Below are positions 9,844 through 20,062 of a DNA stretch of 35,784 nt, piece after piece. Made by a program: the position numbers and the translations under genes. The notes beneath the pieces are model-generated. The model saw only the letters and a program-made list of their open reading frames with translations, was not told the DNA's origin and ran no database searches. This DNA is from Hydrogenophaga sp. (GTDB lineage Bacteria > Pseudomonadota > Gammaproteobacteria > Burkholderiales > Burkholderiaceae_C), in assembly GCA_030682835.1 (NCBI GenBank), contig JAUXNG010000041.1:1-35784 (forward strand), written 5' to 3'. How positions within the stretch are numbered: the stretch's first letter is position 1; each line of letters begins with the position of its first letter.

Positions 9844-10698
9844 TCAAGCCAGGGCCGGTGCGGTCTGCATGCTGCGCAGCAGCCGGTCGATGGCGGCGGC
9901 TGTTTCCAGCGGCCTTTCCATGGGGAACAGGTGGCTGCCTTCGACCATGGCCATGCGTTCGGGGTGCGCCTTGCCCACCAGGCGGTGGGTCATCGTCATG
10001 CCCACCTGCTTCATCTCCAGCGACTCGGTGCCGCCCAGGAAGGCCACCGGGCAGGTGAGGGGGTGGCGCCGCAGCAGCCGGTCCAGGTTGTGGGGCAGTG
10101 TGTTGTAGATGGCCGTTTCCACGTCGCGGTCAAAGCTCAGCACACGCTGGCGGGTGCTGCCGTGCACGGCGTCGTGGGTGCCGAGCGTGATGTAGTCGCG
10201 CAGCACCTGCGGGTCCCAGCTGGCAAAAGCTTTCTTGCGGGCGAAGTGTTCGAAGGCGGTAGTGGCATCGGGCCAGCTGTTGCGCCGGCGCCGGCTCACC
10301 TTGCCCGGCGACACCGATCCCACGAGCTGCGTGCGCTTGATCAGCTCCAGCGTGCGCGCGCGCCAGCCACCGAGCACGGGAGAGTCGATCAGCAGCACGC
10401 CCTTGACGCCGCGGCCACCCAGCTGCGGGTGGCGCGCCGCGCACATCAGGCTCAGGAAACCGCCCAGCGAATGCCCGACCAGCCAGGCCGGTTCGCCGTG
10501 CCGTTCGATTTCAGGGGCTGCAAAGTCGGCCAACTGCTGCACCAGGTGCGGCCAGTTGCTGGTGACCGGGTAGCGTGGGTCATGGCCGAACTTGTCGACC
10601 GCCCGCACCGAAAAGCCGCGCGAGCGCAGCGACTTGAACAGCGCGCCGTAGGTGCTGGCCGGGAAGCTGTTGGCATGGGAAAAGATGATCAGTGACAT
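9844..10698 (-). CDS. Alpha/beta-hydrolase fold protein
   Basis: 284 residues without a signal peptide, so probably cytoplasmic. It starts MSLIIFSHANSFPASTYGAL; HANSFP is the oxyanion-loop region of this subfamily. The nucleophile elbow is GHSLGG with Ser77, and the likely catalytic His is His256 in EGSHLFPMERP near the C-terminus. A GGTESLEM segment sits where the acid residue is expected. The substrate cannot be told; esterase, lipase-like or C-C hydrolase activity are all possible. It lies 13 nt after the Anbu-type peptidase gene on the same strand, so it is probably the third gene of a mutS-anbu-hydrolase unit. Confidence 0.88.
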   Translation of the reverse strand: MSLIIFSHANSFPASTYGALFKSLRSRGFSVRAVDKFGHDPRYPVTSNWPHLVQQLADFAAPEIERHGEPAWLVGHSLGGFLSLMCAARHPQLGGRGVKGVLLIDSPVLGGWRARTLELIKRTQLVGSVSPGKVSRRRRNSWPDATTAFEHFARKKAFASWDPQVLRDYITLGTHDAVHGSTRQRVLSFDRDVETAIYNTLPHNLDRLLRRHPLTCPVAFLGGTESLEMKQVGMTMTHRLVGKAHPERMAMVEGSHLFPMERPLETAAAIDRLLRSMQTAPALA

Positions 10699-10711
10699 GC
10701 GGGAGAGCGGC

Positions 10712-11539
10712 CTAGATCAGCTTTTCCTTTGAGTTGCTGATCTTCTTCAGCGGCTGCACCCGGTTGGACGCGCAGAGCAGGGGCACGTCGGTGTGGCTGC
10801 TGTCCCAGGTGGGGTGTTCGATGCCGTCGAACACTTCGCGCAGCTTCTGTCCCCACACGGTGTGCAGCATGCGGAAGTACGGGTTTTCGTGGTCGATGCA
10901 GGTGATCTTGTCGGAAGCGAACGAGTCGGCCTCGTAGATGGCCAGGTCCAGCGGCAGCCCGACCGACAGGTTGGACTTGAGCGTGGAATCCATGGAAACC
11001 AGCACGCATTTGGCCGCTTCGGTCAGCGGCAGGTCGGGCCGGATCACGCGGTCGAGCACCGGCTTGCCGTACTTCGATTCACCCACTTGGAAGAACGGCG
11101 TTTCGGCGGTGGCTTCTATGAAGTTGCCGGCCGAATAGACCTGGAACAGGCGCATGCCTTCGCCCTTGATCTGGCCGCCGAAGATCATGGACACGTTGAA
11201 GTCCACCCCGGCGTGCTTGAGTGCCTCGCCGTCTCGCTCGAACACGTGGCGCACCGCGGCGCCCAGCACCCGTGCCGCGTCAAACATGCTCTTGGCGTTC
11301 CAGATGGTGATGGGGTCGCCGCCGGCCGGGTCCTGCAGCTGCTCGACCTGCAGGATTTCGCGCACCGACTGCGAAATGCTCAGGTTGCCGGCCGACAGCA
11401 GGCACATGAAACGGTCACCCGGCTTTTCGTAGACGATCATCTTGCGGAAGATGCTGATCTGGTCGAGGCCGGCGTTGGTGCGGGAGTCGGACAGGAAGAC
11501 CAGCCCGGCGTTGAGTTTGACGGCGACACAGTAGGTCAT
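10712..11539 (-). CDS. Proteasome-type peptidase, Anbu family
   Basis: 275 residues starting [24 protein letters not shown], the N-terminus of the bacterial proteasome-related Anbu/COG3484 family (Ntn hydrolase fold). After Met removal Thr2 would be the nucleophile, as in HslV and proteasome beta subunits. The body keeps the beta-subunit pattern ([60 protein letters not shown]). Anbu proteins assemble into open helical or ring-like oligomers; the biological substrate is not established. In many genomes anbu sits with an alpha-E protein, an ATP-grasp protein and a transglutaminase-like protease; none is present here. Instead the ATG overlaps the mutS TGA by 4 nt (ATGA, 11536-11539), implying translational coupling to mutS. 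Confidence 0.9.
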   Translation of the reverse strand: MTYCVAVKLNAGLVFLSDSRTNAGLDQISIFRKMIVYEKPGDRFMCLLSAGNLSISQSVREILQVEQLQDPAGGDPITIWNAKSMFDAARVLGAAVRHVFERDGEALKHAGVDFNVSMIFGGQIKGEGMRLFQVYSAGNFIEATAETPFFQVGESKYGKPVLDRVIRPDLPLTEAAKCVLVSMDSTLKSNLSVGLPLDLAIYEADSFASDKITCIDHENPYFRMLHTVWGQKLREVFDGIEHPTWDSSHTDVPLLCASNRVQPLKKISNSKEKLI

Positions 11540-14181
11540 GGTGTTTGGGCCAGTTGCTTGAGTGAATAGAGGTGTTCGAGCGCTTCGCGCGGGCTCAGCG
11601 TGTCGGGGTCGATCTGCTGCAGCGCGGTCTGCAGGGGGTGCGGCAGCGGCTCTTCGCTCAGCGGCGGCGGTGCGAACAGGTCGACCTGGCTGCGGCTTTC
11701 CACGCTCTGCGCTTCCAGCGCCGCGAGCGCGTGGCGGGCGTGCTGCACCACCGCGTTGGGTACACCGGCCAGCCGCGCCACCTGAATGCCGTAACTGCGG
11801 CTGGCGGGGCCGGGCTCGATCTGGTGCAGGAAGACGATGCCGCCGGTGCCCTTGCCTTCGACCGCGCTCACATGCACGTTGACCGCTGCGTGGTGGCCGG
11901 CCGGAAATTCGGTGAGTTCGAAATAGTGCGTGGCAAACAGGGTGAAGCAGCGCGCCTTGTCGTGCAGATGGGTGGCAATGCCGCCGGCCAGCGCCAGGCC
12001 GTCGAAGGTGGAGGTGCCGCGACCGATCTCGTCCATCAGCACCAGACTGTTGGGCGTGGCCGCGTGCAGGATCTGAGCCGCCTCGGTCATTTCCACCATG
12101 AAGGTGGACTGGGCGTTGGCCAGATCGTCGGCCGCGCCGATGCGGGTGTGGATGGCGTCGATGGGCCCCAGGCGGCAACTCTGGGCCGGCACGTAGCTGC
12201 CCATGCTGGCCAGCAGCACGATCACCGCCACCTGGCGCATGTACGTGCTCTTGCCGCCCATGTTGGGGCCCGTGATGACCTGCATGCGTTGCTTCGGGCC
12301 CAGCACCGTGTCATTCGGGATGAAGCTGCCCCCCGTGGTTTCGTTCAGCCGTGCTTCCACCACCGGGTGGCGACCGCCGCGGATGTCGATGCAGGGCTCT
12401 GGCACGAACTGCGGCTCGGCCCAGCCCAGCGTGAGCGAGCGCTCGGCCAGGGCGCACAGCGCGTCCAGCGCGGCCATGGCGCGGGCCAGATCGCCCAGCG
12501 CGGGCACGTGGGCCTGCAGCTGGTCGAGCAGCTGCTCGTACAGCCACTTTTCTCGGGCCAGCGCACGGTCCTGCGCGCTCAGGGCCTTGTCTTCGAAGGT
12601 CTTGAGTTCGGGCGTGATGAAGCGCTCGGCGTTCTTCAGCGTCTGGCGGCGGCGGTAGTCGTCGGGCACCTTGTCGACCTGGCCCTGCGTGACCTCGATG
12701 TAGAAGCCGTGCACCTTGTTGAACTGCACGCGCAGGTTGGCAATGCCGGTGCGGGCGCGTTCGCGCGCTTCCAGCTCGATCAGGAAGCCGTCGCAGTTGT
12801 TCTGGATGCCCCGCAGCTCGTCCAGGTCGGCGTCGAAGCCGTCGTTGATCACGCCACCGTCGCGCACCAGCGCGGCGGGTTCGGGCAGAAGCGATGCGCG
12901 CAGCAGGTCGCCACAGCCCACGGGCGGTTGCAGCCGGGTGGCCAGCTGGTGCAGCAGGGTGGGGGCCAGCGACGGGTCGATGACCGGGTCGAGCCCGTCC
13001 GCCAGCTCGCGCGCCAGCGCAGCGGCCCGCTCCAGCGTCTGGCACAGACCGACCAGCTCGCGCGGGCGCACCTGGCGCAGGGCGGTGCGGGCGCTGATGC
13101 GTTCCACATCGCTCGCGCCCTTGAGCGCCTGGCGCAGGCGCTGCCACAGGCCGCCGCGCAGCACGCCGATGGCGCCCAGGCGGGCGCGGGCCACGGCGCG
13201 GTCGCGTGGCGGGGCGAGCAGCCAGCTGCGCAGGGTGCGACTGCCCATGCCGGTGCAGCACACGTCGAGCAGCGAGAGCAGGGTGGGGCTGGTCTCCCCG
13301 CGCAGCGTCTGCGTGAGTTCCAGGTTGCGCCGGGTGTTGACCGGCAGGTCGATCAGTTCGTCGGTGCGCGCCACCTGCAGGCTGCGCACATGGGTCAGCG
13401 CCCGGCCCTGGGTGTGCTCGGCGTAGTTGAGCAGGGCGGCGGCGGCGGCATGGGCGTCGGGCAGGTCCTGCGCGTCCCAGGCGGCCAGGCTGGCGGCCTG
13501 CAGCTGCTCCAGCAGCTTGCGCTGGCCCAGCCCGGCGTCAAAGGCCCAGGCCGGGCGGATCACGGCCACCATGCGGCCACCGCTGGCGCCGGGCTGGGCG
13601 GCGATGGCCTGCACGGTCTTCTCGAAACCCGGGCTGACCTCGGCGCTGTACAGCAGCTCGCCGGGGCCCACCCGGGCGATCCAGTCGGCCAGCTCGTCGG
13701 TGGCGCACTGCGCCAGGTAGACGATGCCCTGCGTGACCGAGAGCCAGGCCAGGCCGCAACCGGTGCGCGCGCCCGGGTGAACGGCCATCAGCAGCGCTTC
13801 GGTCTTGTCGGAAAGCAGCTCGGCATCGGTCAGCGTACCGGGCGTGACCACACGCACCACCTTGCGCTCGACCGGCCCCTTGGCCGTGGCCACGTCGCCC
13901 ACCTGCTCGCAGATGGCCACCGACTCGCCCAGCTTGATGAGGCGGGCCAGGTAGTTGTCGACCGAGTGGAAAGGCACGCCCGCCATGACGACAGGCTGGC
14001 CAGCCGACTGGCCGCGCTGCGTGAGGGTGATGTCCAGCAGGCGGGCAGCCTTCTCGGCGTCTTCAAAGAAGAGCTCGTAGAAATCCCCCATGCGGTAGAA
14101 CAGCAGCGTGTGCGGATGCCCGGCCTTGAGGGCCAGGTACTGCTGCATCATGGGGGTGTGCTTGTCCAGCGGGGCGGTCAT
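11536..14181 (-). CDS. mutS: DNA mismatch repair protein MutS
   Basis: 881 residues, in the usual range for bacterial MutS. It recognises base mismatches and small loops and, with MutL, starts strand-directed repair. The N-terminal mismatch-binding domain has the Phe-X-Glu motif in [13 protein letters not shown]. The core and clamp domains follow ([18 protein letters not shown]). The ATPase domain has Walker [16 protein letters not shown] (Lys644), the signature [15 protein letters not shown] and Walker [18 protein letters not shown], and ends with a dimerisation helix. The ATG at 14181 ([19 protein letters not shown]) starts right at the family N-terminus; upstream frame sequence is low-complexity. 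The ribosome-binding site is not obvious. Its TGA overlaps the start of the Anbu-type peptidase gene. Confidence 0.97.
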   Translation of the reverse strand: MTAPLDKHTPMMQQYLALKAGHPHTLLFYRMGDFYELFFEDAEKAARLLDITLTQRGQSAGQPVVMAGVPFHSVDNYLARLIKLGESVAICEQVGDVATAKGPVERKVVRVVTPGTLTDAELLSDKTEALLMAVHPGARTGCGLAWLSVTQGIVYLAQCATDELADWIARVGPGELLYSAEVSPGFEKTVQAIAAQPGASGGRMVAVIRPAWAFDAGLGQRKLLEQLQAASLAAWDAQDLPDAHAAAAALLNYAEHTQGRALTHVRSLQVARTDELIDLPVNTRRNLELTQTLRGETSPTLLSLLDVCCTGMGSRTLRSWLLAPPRDRAVARARLGAIGVLRGGLWQRLRQALKGASDVERISARTALRQVRPRELVGLCQTLERAAALARELADGLDPVIDPSLAPTLLHQLATRLQPPVGCGDLLRASLLPEPAALVRDGGVINDGFDADLDELRGIQNNCDGFLIELEARERARTGIANLRVQFNKVHGFYIEVTQGQVDKVPDDYRRRQTLKNAERFITPELKTFEDKALSAQDRALAREKWLYEQLLDQLQAHVPALGDLARAMAALDALCALAERSLTLGWAEPQFVPEPCIDIRGGRHPVVEARLNETTGGSFIPNDTVLGPKQRMQVITGPNMGGKSTYMRQVAVIVLLASMGSYVPAQSCRLGPIDAIHTRIGAADDLANAQSTFMVEMTEAAQILHAATPNSLVLMDEIGRGTSTFDGLALAGGIATHLHDKARCFTLFATHYFELTEFPAGHHAAVNVHVSAVEGKGTGGIVFLHQIEPGPASRSYGIQVARLAGVPNAVVQHARHALAALEAQSVESRSQVDLFAPPPLSEEPLPHPLQTALQQIDPDTLSPREALEHLYSLKQLAQTP

Positions 14182-14298
14182 GGGGCGGCGGGCTCGTCGG
14201 GGCGTGTCAAGACAGCCGCTGACTGTAGCAGGCCCACCCCTGCGGCCGGCCGCTCCGGGAGGCCATGCGACTGGCGTGCCCGGGGGCGCGCTGAACGG

Positions 14299-14339
14299 CG
14301 CCGGGCGCTTGCAGCAAGGATTGCGGCAAGCGCCCGGCG
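14299..14339. terminator. Perfect 14-bp inverted repeat between the dehydrogenase gene and mutS
   Basis: CGCCGGGCGCTTGC (14299-14312) and GCAAGCGCCCGGCG (14326-14339) are exact reverse complements separated by 13 nt. It lies 38 bp past the stop of the dehydrogenase and about 118 bp ahead of mutS, both on the minus strand. It lacks a T-tract on either side. It may be a transcript-end stem-loop for the dehydrogenase mRNA or a structured element in the mutS leader. Confidence 0.5.
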
Positions 14340-14377
14340 GGTTGCTCACGTGTGCTGCGCGATGGCGCCGCGGCGGG

Positions 14378-15607
14378 TCAGATGCCCGGGGGTACTGCGG
14401 TCGTCGAGAGGTCGGGGCTGGCTTTCAAAGGGGCCGCAGCCGTTCCGGGCGTCATCACCACCTTGCGGCAGTCGTCCTGCTTCTTGTCGAACATCTCATA
14501 GCCCCGCACCGCATCTTCCAGGTTCAGGTGGTGGCTCACGATCACCTCGGGCTTCAGCTGCCCTTCGCCGATGCGCTCCAGCAGCTCGGGCATGTAGCGC
14601 TGCATGTGGGTCTGGCCCATGCGGAAGGTCAGGCCCTGGTCGAAGGCGTCACCAAACAGGAAGCCGTGGATGTGTCCGGCGTAGACGCCGGGCACGCTCA
14701 CGATGCCGCCGCGTCGCGTGGCCGCAATGGCCCAGCGCAGGGCCACCCCGCTGGAGCCTTCGATCTTGAGATTGGTCAGCATGGTCTCAAGCCCCGAACC
14801 CTTGGCCTCGAAGCCGATGGCATCGATGGTCGCGTCCACACCGCGGAACTGCGTGGCTTCGATGATCGCCTGTGCCGGGTCGTCCACATCGTCGAAATTG
14901 ATCGTTTCCACACCGTAGGTCTCGGCAGCGAACTTCAGCCGGTAGGGGTGGTGGTCGATCATGAAAATGCGTTCGGCACCCAGCATGCGGGCGCAGGCAG
15001 CGGCCATCAGGCCCACCGGGCCGGCACCGAAGATGGCCAGCGTGCGCCCCGGCCCTACCTCGGCATTCACCACTGCCTGGTAGCCGGTGGGCAGGATGTC
15101 GGAGAGAAAGAGCACCTGCGCATCGGTGAGCGCGTCGGGAATCTTCAGCGGGCCGGTGTTGGCCATGGGCACGCGCACATACTCGGCCTGCCCCCCCGCG
15201 TATCCGCCGTACAGGTGCGAGAAGCCAAACAGGCCGGCGGGTGAGCGCATCACCTTCTTGTTCAGGCTCATGCCACGCCCGGGGTTGGTGGTTTCGCAGG
15301 CGGAATAGAGCGTGCGCGAGCAGAAATAGCAGTCGCCGCAGGCGATCACGAACGGGATCACCACCCGGTCGCCACGCTTGACCTTGGTGACGCCGGTGCC
15401 CACCTCTTCGACGATGCCCATGAATTCGTGGCCCAGGATGTCGCCCGTCTCCATGCCGGGCACCTTGCCGCGGTAGAGGTGAAGGTCGGAGCCGCAGATG
15501 GCCGTGGCCGTGACGCGCAGCACGATGTCCTGTTCGTGCTGCAGCACCGGATCGGGCACGGTGTCAACGCGCACGTCTTTGGCGCCGTGGTAGGTGAGTG
15601 CTCGCAT
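14378..15607 (-). CDS. Zinc-dependent alcohol dehydrogenase, formaldehyde-dehydrogenase-like
   Basis: 409 residues of the medium-chain dehydrogenase/reductase superfamily. Catalytic zinc ligands are visible as Cys38 (AICGSDLH) and His60-Glu61 (GHEFMG). The structural zinc lobe is Cys90, Cys93, Cys96 and Cys104 ([15 protein letters not shown]). The Rossmann glycine motif is [12 protein letters not shown]. The long insert around [26 protein letters not shown] and the overall length resemble the glutathione-independent formaldehyde dehydrogenase branch, but the substrate is not settled by sequence. The start at 15607 is preceded by a possible ribosome-binding site (TGGGGATCACC-ATG). The last 25 or so residues are an Ala/Pro/Thr-rich tail that may be dispensable. 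It diverges from the large kinase gene at 15714, leaving a shared 106-bp promoter region. Confidence 0.9.
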   Translation of the reverse strand: MRALTYHGAKDVRVDTVPDPVLQHEQDIVLRVTATAICGSDLHLYRGKVPGMETGDILGHEFMGIVEEVGTGVTKVKRGDRVVIPFVIACGDCYFCSRTLYSACETTNPGRGMSLNKKVMRSPAGLFGFSHLYGGYAGGQAEYVRVPMANTGPLKIPDALTDAQVLFLSDILPTGYQAVVNAEVGPGRTLAIFGAGPVGLMAAACARMLGAERIFMIDHHPYRLKFAAETYGVETINFDDVDDPAQAIIEATQFRGVDATIDAIGFEAKGSGLETMLTNLKIEGSSGVALRWAIAATRRGGIVSVPGVYAGHIHGFLFGDAFDQGLTFRMGQTHMQRYMPELLERIGEGQLKPEVIVSHHLNLEDAVRGYEMFDKKQDDCRKVVMTPGTAAAPLKASPDLSTTAVPPGI

Positions 15608-15713
15608 GGTGATCCCCAGTGGTTGTCGAGGGGATTCGAGCGGCAAGGTGCGTGCCCATGCTTTGCTTCACAATCCCCAGCACCGTTTCACTTCCTTACC
15701 CTTCCGGTAACGC

Positions 15714-18700
15714 ATGGTGGCCATTTCTCCAGTCCCCGACATCTCGCCCGACGGCCCGGATCGTCCCGCCTGCCCCGGGCAGCCGTATGAGGCGGCGTTT
15801 CTGGCCTCGCCCTTGCCCAGCAGCCTGAGCCGCCAGCGTGATGGCCGCCTGGTGGCGGTGAATGACGCGTGGCTCAAGCTGACCGGTTCCCGCCGGGAAG
15901 ACGTGATCGGCCGCACCACCGTGGAACTGGGCCACTGGCCCGATGCGCAGGCCCGCCACGACTTCCTGAAGCGGGTGCGCGCCGAGGTGCAGCACGAAAC
16001 GATCTGGCTGTCCCGCGGGGTGCCCCACGCGGTGCGCATGCACGCGACCGTGCTCAAGGTGCGGCCCGAGCCCCTGCTGCTCGTGGTGCTGCTCGATGCC
16101 CACCCCCAGCGCACGGCCGAGAAGAAGCTGGCCATGACCGAGAACGCGTTCCTGGCAACCCACCGGGCGCTGGAGCAGCGTGTGGAGCTGCACGCGGCGC
16201 TGGAAAAAATCGCGCGCGTGGGGCACTGGGTCAACGGAGCCAGCGACCAGGAGGTGGTGTGGTCCGAGGGGCTTTACGCCATAACCGGGCTGGAGCCCGG
16301 GCCGGTGATCACCCGTGTGCAGGGCCGCAGCGCCATCCACCCCGACGACATGCCCGGCTGGCTCGAGGCGCGGCAGGCGTGCGACGGCCGGGAATTCACT
16401 TTCCGCTGGCTGCATCCGGACGGTCATACACGGTGGTTTCGCACTCGCATCAGCCGCACCGCGGTGGCGGGCAGCCCGCCCACCGACTTCGGCGTGGTGC
16501 AGGACATCACGACCGAACGCGAGGCCTCTGACGCGCTGGCCGCGCAGCTGCATTTCATCCACAGCATTGCGGCGCGCGCGCCCGGCCTGATGTACCAGGC
16601 TCGCCTGCGGCCTGACGGTACCAGCACCATTCCCTATGTGAACGAAGCGGTGCGCGAGATGCTGGAGCTGGAGCCGGCAGCTTTGCGCGATGACGCGCGC
16701 ATGCTCTTCCAGCGGGTGCATCCCGACGACCTGGAACAGCTGCGCGCCAACCTGGCAGCCTCTGCCCAGGGCATGACGCCCTGGCGCCAGGTGTACCGCG
16801 TGCAACTGCCCACCAAGGGCATGCGTTACTACAGCGTGGAGGCCCTGCCCGAGCGCGAGCCCGACGGCTCCATCCTCTGGCATGGCTTCACCACCGACGT
16901 GACCGCAGCCAAAAACGCCGAGCTGGTGTTTGAACGCCAGGACCGCATGCTGGAGGCGGTGCGCCAGGCGCAGGCGCTGTTCATCGAGGCGGACGACAAG
17001 CGCAAGGCCTTCGAGGGGCTGCTGGACGCATTTCTCGCGGTCACGGGCAGCGAATACGGCTTTCTGGGCGAAATCTTGCGTGACAGCGCCGGTCAGCCCT
17101 ACCTGAAAACCCACGCCATCACCAACATCGCCTGGGACGAGCCCACGCGGCGCCTGTACGAAGAGCACCATGCCGAGGGCATGGAGTTTCGCAACCTCAA
17201 GACCCTGTTTGGTGCGGTCATGGTCACGGGAAAGCCGGTGCTGACCAATCTGCCCTCCACCGACGCCCGCGCCGGAGGTCTGCCGGCGGGCCACCCGCAC
17301 ATGTCCGCGTTTCTGGGTATTCCCATTCACGCCGGCGACCAGATGGTGGCCATGGTCGGCCTGGCGAACCAGCCGGGCGGCTATGCCGAGTCGGACGTCG
17401 AATTCCTGCAGCCCCTGGTGGGCACCTTGCGCCAGCTCGTGATGGCCTGGCGCGGCCATGCCGAGCGGCGGCGCACCCGGCGCGAGCTGGAAGCCACCAG
17501 CGCGCAGCTGGCCGAGAAAAGCGCCGCCTTGCAGGTGGCGCTGGACTCGATGAACCAGGGGTTGACCAAAATCGATGCCGACGGCCGGGTGCGGCTCTAC
17601 AGCCGGCGGCTGCTGGAGCTGCTCGACATTCCCGAGAGCCTGGTGGCGGACGGCGCCACCTACGAGAAGCTGGTGGCCTTCCAGGTGGACCGCGGGGATT
17701 TCGGCGACCAGCTCCGCTTGCTGGAGCCACACCTGCGTCCGGTGAATGGCGCGCTGCCCGCCGCATCGGTGCCCGATACCTACTGGCGGCGCACACGCGA
17801 CGGGCGCACCCTGGAGGTGAACACCCGCCATTTCTCCGAGGGCGGGATGGTGCGCACCTTCACCGACGTGACGCCCTACATCCAGGCGCAGGAGGCCCTG
17901 CGTGACGAACGCCAGCGCCTGACCTGGGTGCTGGACGCCACCCGCCCGGGCATCTGGGAGACCAATGTGGTCACCCAGGAAATGAAGATCAACGAGCGCT
18001 GGGCCGAGATGCTGGGCTACACGCTGGCAGAGCTGCAGCCCACCACCGTCGACACGTGGCGCCATTTCGTCTATTCACCCGACATGCAGCGTGCCCAGTG
18101 CATCCTGCAGAAGCACCTGTCGGGCGAGATCGACTTCTACGAATGCGACTTGCGCCTGCGGCACAAGGCAGGGCACTGGGTCTGGATCAACGATCGCGGC
18201 CGCGTGCACCAGCGGGACGCGGAGGGGCGGCCGCTGTTCATGTCTGGCACGCACCTGGACATCAGCGAACGGGTGGCCGCCCAGGAACAGGTGCGGGCGC
18301 TCAACGCCAGCCTGGAAGCCCGTGTGGCCGCGCGCACGGCCGAGCTGGAGGGCACGCTCAAGGACATGGAAGCCATTTCGTATTCCATCGCCCACGACCT
18401 GCGCGCGCCCCTGCGTTCGGTCAACGGCTTTGCCGCCCTGATTGCCGAGGAAGAGGCCGAGCGCCTGAGCGAGAACGGACGTGACATGTTCGGCCGCATC
18501 ACCCGTTCATCGCGCAACATGGGGCAGATGATCACCGACATGCTGGAGCTGCTGCGCGTGGTGCGCGTCGAACTGGACGCTGTGCCGGTCGACATGCAGC
18601 TGCTCGCCGAAACCGCGGTGGAGGCGATCGGTGCCAGCGCCGAACAGGCCCGGCTGGAGCTTGCCCCCATGCCGCTGGCCCTGGGCGATGCCACCTTGCT

Positions 18701-19016
18701 GCGGCAGGTGCTGATCAACCTGATGGACAACGCGCTGAAGTACTCGCGCCATCAGCCCCAGCCCGTGCTGCATCTCGGGTTTGATTCGACGCTGCATGCC
18801 TATTACCTGCGCGACAACGGCATGGGTTTCGACATGTCGCGCGCGGGCAAGCTGTTTGGCCTGTTTCAGCGTCTGCACGTGGGGAGTGATGTGCCGGGCA
18901 CGGGTGTGGGCCTGGCCATTGTGGCGCGCATCATCGAGCGCCACGGCGGGCGTATCTGGGCCGAATCGGCACCCGGGCAGGGCGCCACGTTCTGGTGGAC
19001 CCTGCCGCACGCCTGA
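15714..19016 (+). CDS. Large soluble multi-PAS/GAF sensor histidine kinase
   Basis: 1,100 residues with no membrane segment, so a cytoplasmic sensor. Approximate domains are PAS (25-125), PAS (160-275, ending FGVVQDITTERE), PAS (283-400, ending HGFTTDVTAAKN), GAF (415-575, with GLPAGHPHMSAFLGIPIHAGDQMVAMVG), PAS (605-720, VALDSMNQGLTKIDADG), PAS (735-860, VLDATRPGIWETN...MSGTHLDISERV), coiled coil, HisKA and HATPase_c. The phospho-acceptor is His894 in YSIAHDLRAPLRSVNGFA. The ATP-binding boxes are INLMDNALKYS, LRDNGMGFDMSRAGKLFGLF and GTGVGLAIVARIIERHGG. The kinase core resembles that of the kinase at 7801-9753. No receiver domain or neighbouring response regulator is present. It diverges from the dehydrogenase gene. 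No clear Shine-Dalgarno sequence precedes the ATG. Confidence 0.93.
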   Translation: MVAISPVPDISPDGPDRPACPGQPYEAAFLASPLPSSLSRQRDGRLVAVNDAWLKLTGSRREDVIGRTTVELGHWPDAQARHDFLKRVRAEVQHETIWLSRGVPHAVRMHATVLKVRPEPLLLVVLLDAHPQRTAEKKLAMTENAFLATHRALEQRVELHAALEKIARVGHWVNGASDQEVVWSEGLYAITGLEPGPVITRVQGRSAIHPDDMPGWLEARQACDGREFTFRWLHPDGHTRWFRTRISRTAVAGSPPTDFGVVQDITTEREASDALAAQLHFIHSIAARAPGLMYQARLRPDGTSTIPYVNEAVREMLELEPAALRDDARMLFQRVHPDDLEQLRANLAASAQGMTPWRQVYRVQLPTKGMRYYSVEALPEREPDGSILWHGFTTDVTAAKNAELVFERQDRMLEAVRQAQALFIEADDKRKAFEGLLDAFLAVTGSEYGFLGEILRDSAGQPYLKTHAITNIAWDEPTRRLYEEHHAEGMEFRNLKTLFGAVMVTGKPVLTNLPSTDARAGGLPAGHPHMSAFLGIPIHAGDQMVAMVGLANQPGGYAESDVEFLQPLVGTLRQLVMAWRGHAERRRTRRELEATSAQLAEKSAALQVALDSMNQGLTKIDADGRVRLYSRRLLELLDIPESLVADGATYEKLVAFQVDRGDFGDQLRLLEPHLRPVNGALPAASVPDTYWRRTRDGRTLEVNTRHFSEGGMVRTFTDVTPYIQAQEALRDERQRLTWVLDATRPGIWETNVVTQEMKINERWAEMLGYTLAELQPTTVDTWRHFVYSPDMQRAQCILQKHLSGEIDFYECDLRLRHKAGHWVWINDRGRVHQRDAEGRPLFMSGTHLDISERVAAQEQVRALNASLEARVAARTAELEGTLKDMEAISYSIAHDLRAPLRSVNGFAALIAEEEAERLSENGRDMFGRITRSSRNMGQMITDMLELLRVVRVELDAVPVDMQLLAETAVEAIGASAEQARLELAPMPLALGDATLLRQVLINLMDNALKYSRHQPQPVLHLGFDSTLHAYYLRDNGMGFDMSRAGKLFGLFQRLHVGSDVPGTGVGLAIVARIIERHGGRIWAESAPGQGATFWWTLPHA

Positions 19017-19075
19017 TCGAGCGGGCGGGCAACGCTGGCGCCGGGTGCCGGCCACCAAGCGGTCGCCGCGGCCGA

Positions 19076-20062
19076 TCAGAAAGGCGCCAGGTACTCGGTA
19101 GGGGGGAAGTCGTCGCCCGCGGGCTTGTCCTGCGCCGGTGCTGCGGCCACGCCAGGCGGCGTGTCGGTGGCAGCAACGGTCGCGGCTGCGGCAACGACCG
19201 CAGCCGAGCCTGGTTTGACGGCCTGGCGCACCGAAGCCTTGTCGCCCGCGCTCGCAAACTTGCTGTACTTGCCGACCACACCCACCAGCTGGCCGTAGAT
19301 CTTGGGGTTGGCGGCCAGACATTCCTTCTGCTCCAGGAAGTCGGACTCGCCGGTGAAGTTGCCGATCAGGCCACCGGCCTCGGTGACCAGCAGGGCGCCT
19401 GCGGCCACGTCCCACGGCGACAGGCCCATCTCGAAAAAGCCATCGGTGAAGCCGGCGGCCACATAGGCCAGATCCAGCGCGGCCGAACCGGGGCGGCGCA
19501 GGCCGGCGCAGCGCGGCATGACGTCGCCCATCATCTGCAGGTAGGTCTGGAAAGCGTCGCCCGGGCGGAACGGGAAGCCGGTGGACAGCAGGCTGTCGCG
19601 CAGCGTGGTGCGCTTGGCCACGCGGATGCGGCGGTCGTTCATGTAGGCGCCCCGGCCCTTGGTGGCGCAGAAGAGGTCGTTGCGGCTCGGGTCGTAGACC
19701 ACGGCCTGTTCCAGCTTGTTGCCCACCATGAGCGCGATGCTCACGCAGTAGACCGGGAAACCGTGAATGAAGTTGGTGGTGCCGTCCAGCGGGTCGATGA
19801 TCCAGACATGGTCTGCACCGCCATGCTTGCCCTCGCGCCGGCCCGACTCCTCGGCCCAGATCGCGTGGTCGGGGTAGGCGGTGAGCAGGGTGTCGATGAT
19901 CGCGGTTTCGGCGGCATGGTCGACTTCGGTCACGAAGTCATTCGTCTGCTTGGCCGAGACCCGGACCGACTCCACGTCCAGCGCAGCGCGGTTGATGATG
20001 GTGCCAGCGGTACGGGCGGCCTTGATGGCCACGTTGAGCATGGGGTGGAGTGTGGACGACAT
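19076..20062 (-). CDS. suhB: Inositol monophosphatase family protein (SuhB-like)
   Basis: 328 residues. The Mg-dependent phosphatase motifs are all present: [16 protein letters not shown] (Glu71), [15 protein letters not shown] (Asp90, Asp93) and [18 protein letters not shown]. In E. coli SuhB is both an inositol-1-phosphatase and a component of the rRNA transcription antitermination complex. The first 270 or so residues cover the normal family length. The remainder (about 275-328) is an Ala/Pro/Val/Thr-rich extension ending [12 protein letters not shown], unusual for E. coli-type SuhB. I chose ATG 20062 ([10 protein letters not shown]) because family similarity starts there; AGAGG lies about 12 nt upstream. 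It diverges from trmJ, the same neighbour relation often seen for suhB and trmJ in Proteobacteria. Confidence 0.93.
   Translation of the reverse strand: MSSTLHPMLNVAIKAARTAGTIINRAALDVESVRVSAKQTNDFVTEVDHAAETAIIDTLLTAYPDHAIWAEESGRREGKHGGADHVWIIDPLDGTTNFIHGFPVYCVSIALMVGNKLEQAVVYDPSRNDLFCATKGRGAYMNDRRIRVAKRTTLRDSLLSTGFPFRPGDAFQTYLQMMGDVMPRCAGLRRPGSAALDLAYVAAGFTDGFFEMGLSPWDVAAGALLVTEAGGLIGNFTGESDFLEQKECLAANPKIYGQLVGVVGKYSKFASAGDKASVRQAVKPGSAAVVAAAATVAATDTPPGVAAAPAQDKPAGDDFPPTEYLAPF

Noticed and set aside
11572..14769. Plus-strand open frame of 1,065 codons antisense to mutS
   Set aside because: It mirrors mutS codons in a very GC-rich sequence. The product is a Val/Gln/Gly/Ala/His-rich string without domains, and mutS on the other strand is unambiguous.
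15696..18065. Minus-strand open frame of 789 codons antisense to the large kinase
   Set aside because: Low-complexity translation with no motifs, while the plus strand encodes clear PAS and GAF domains.
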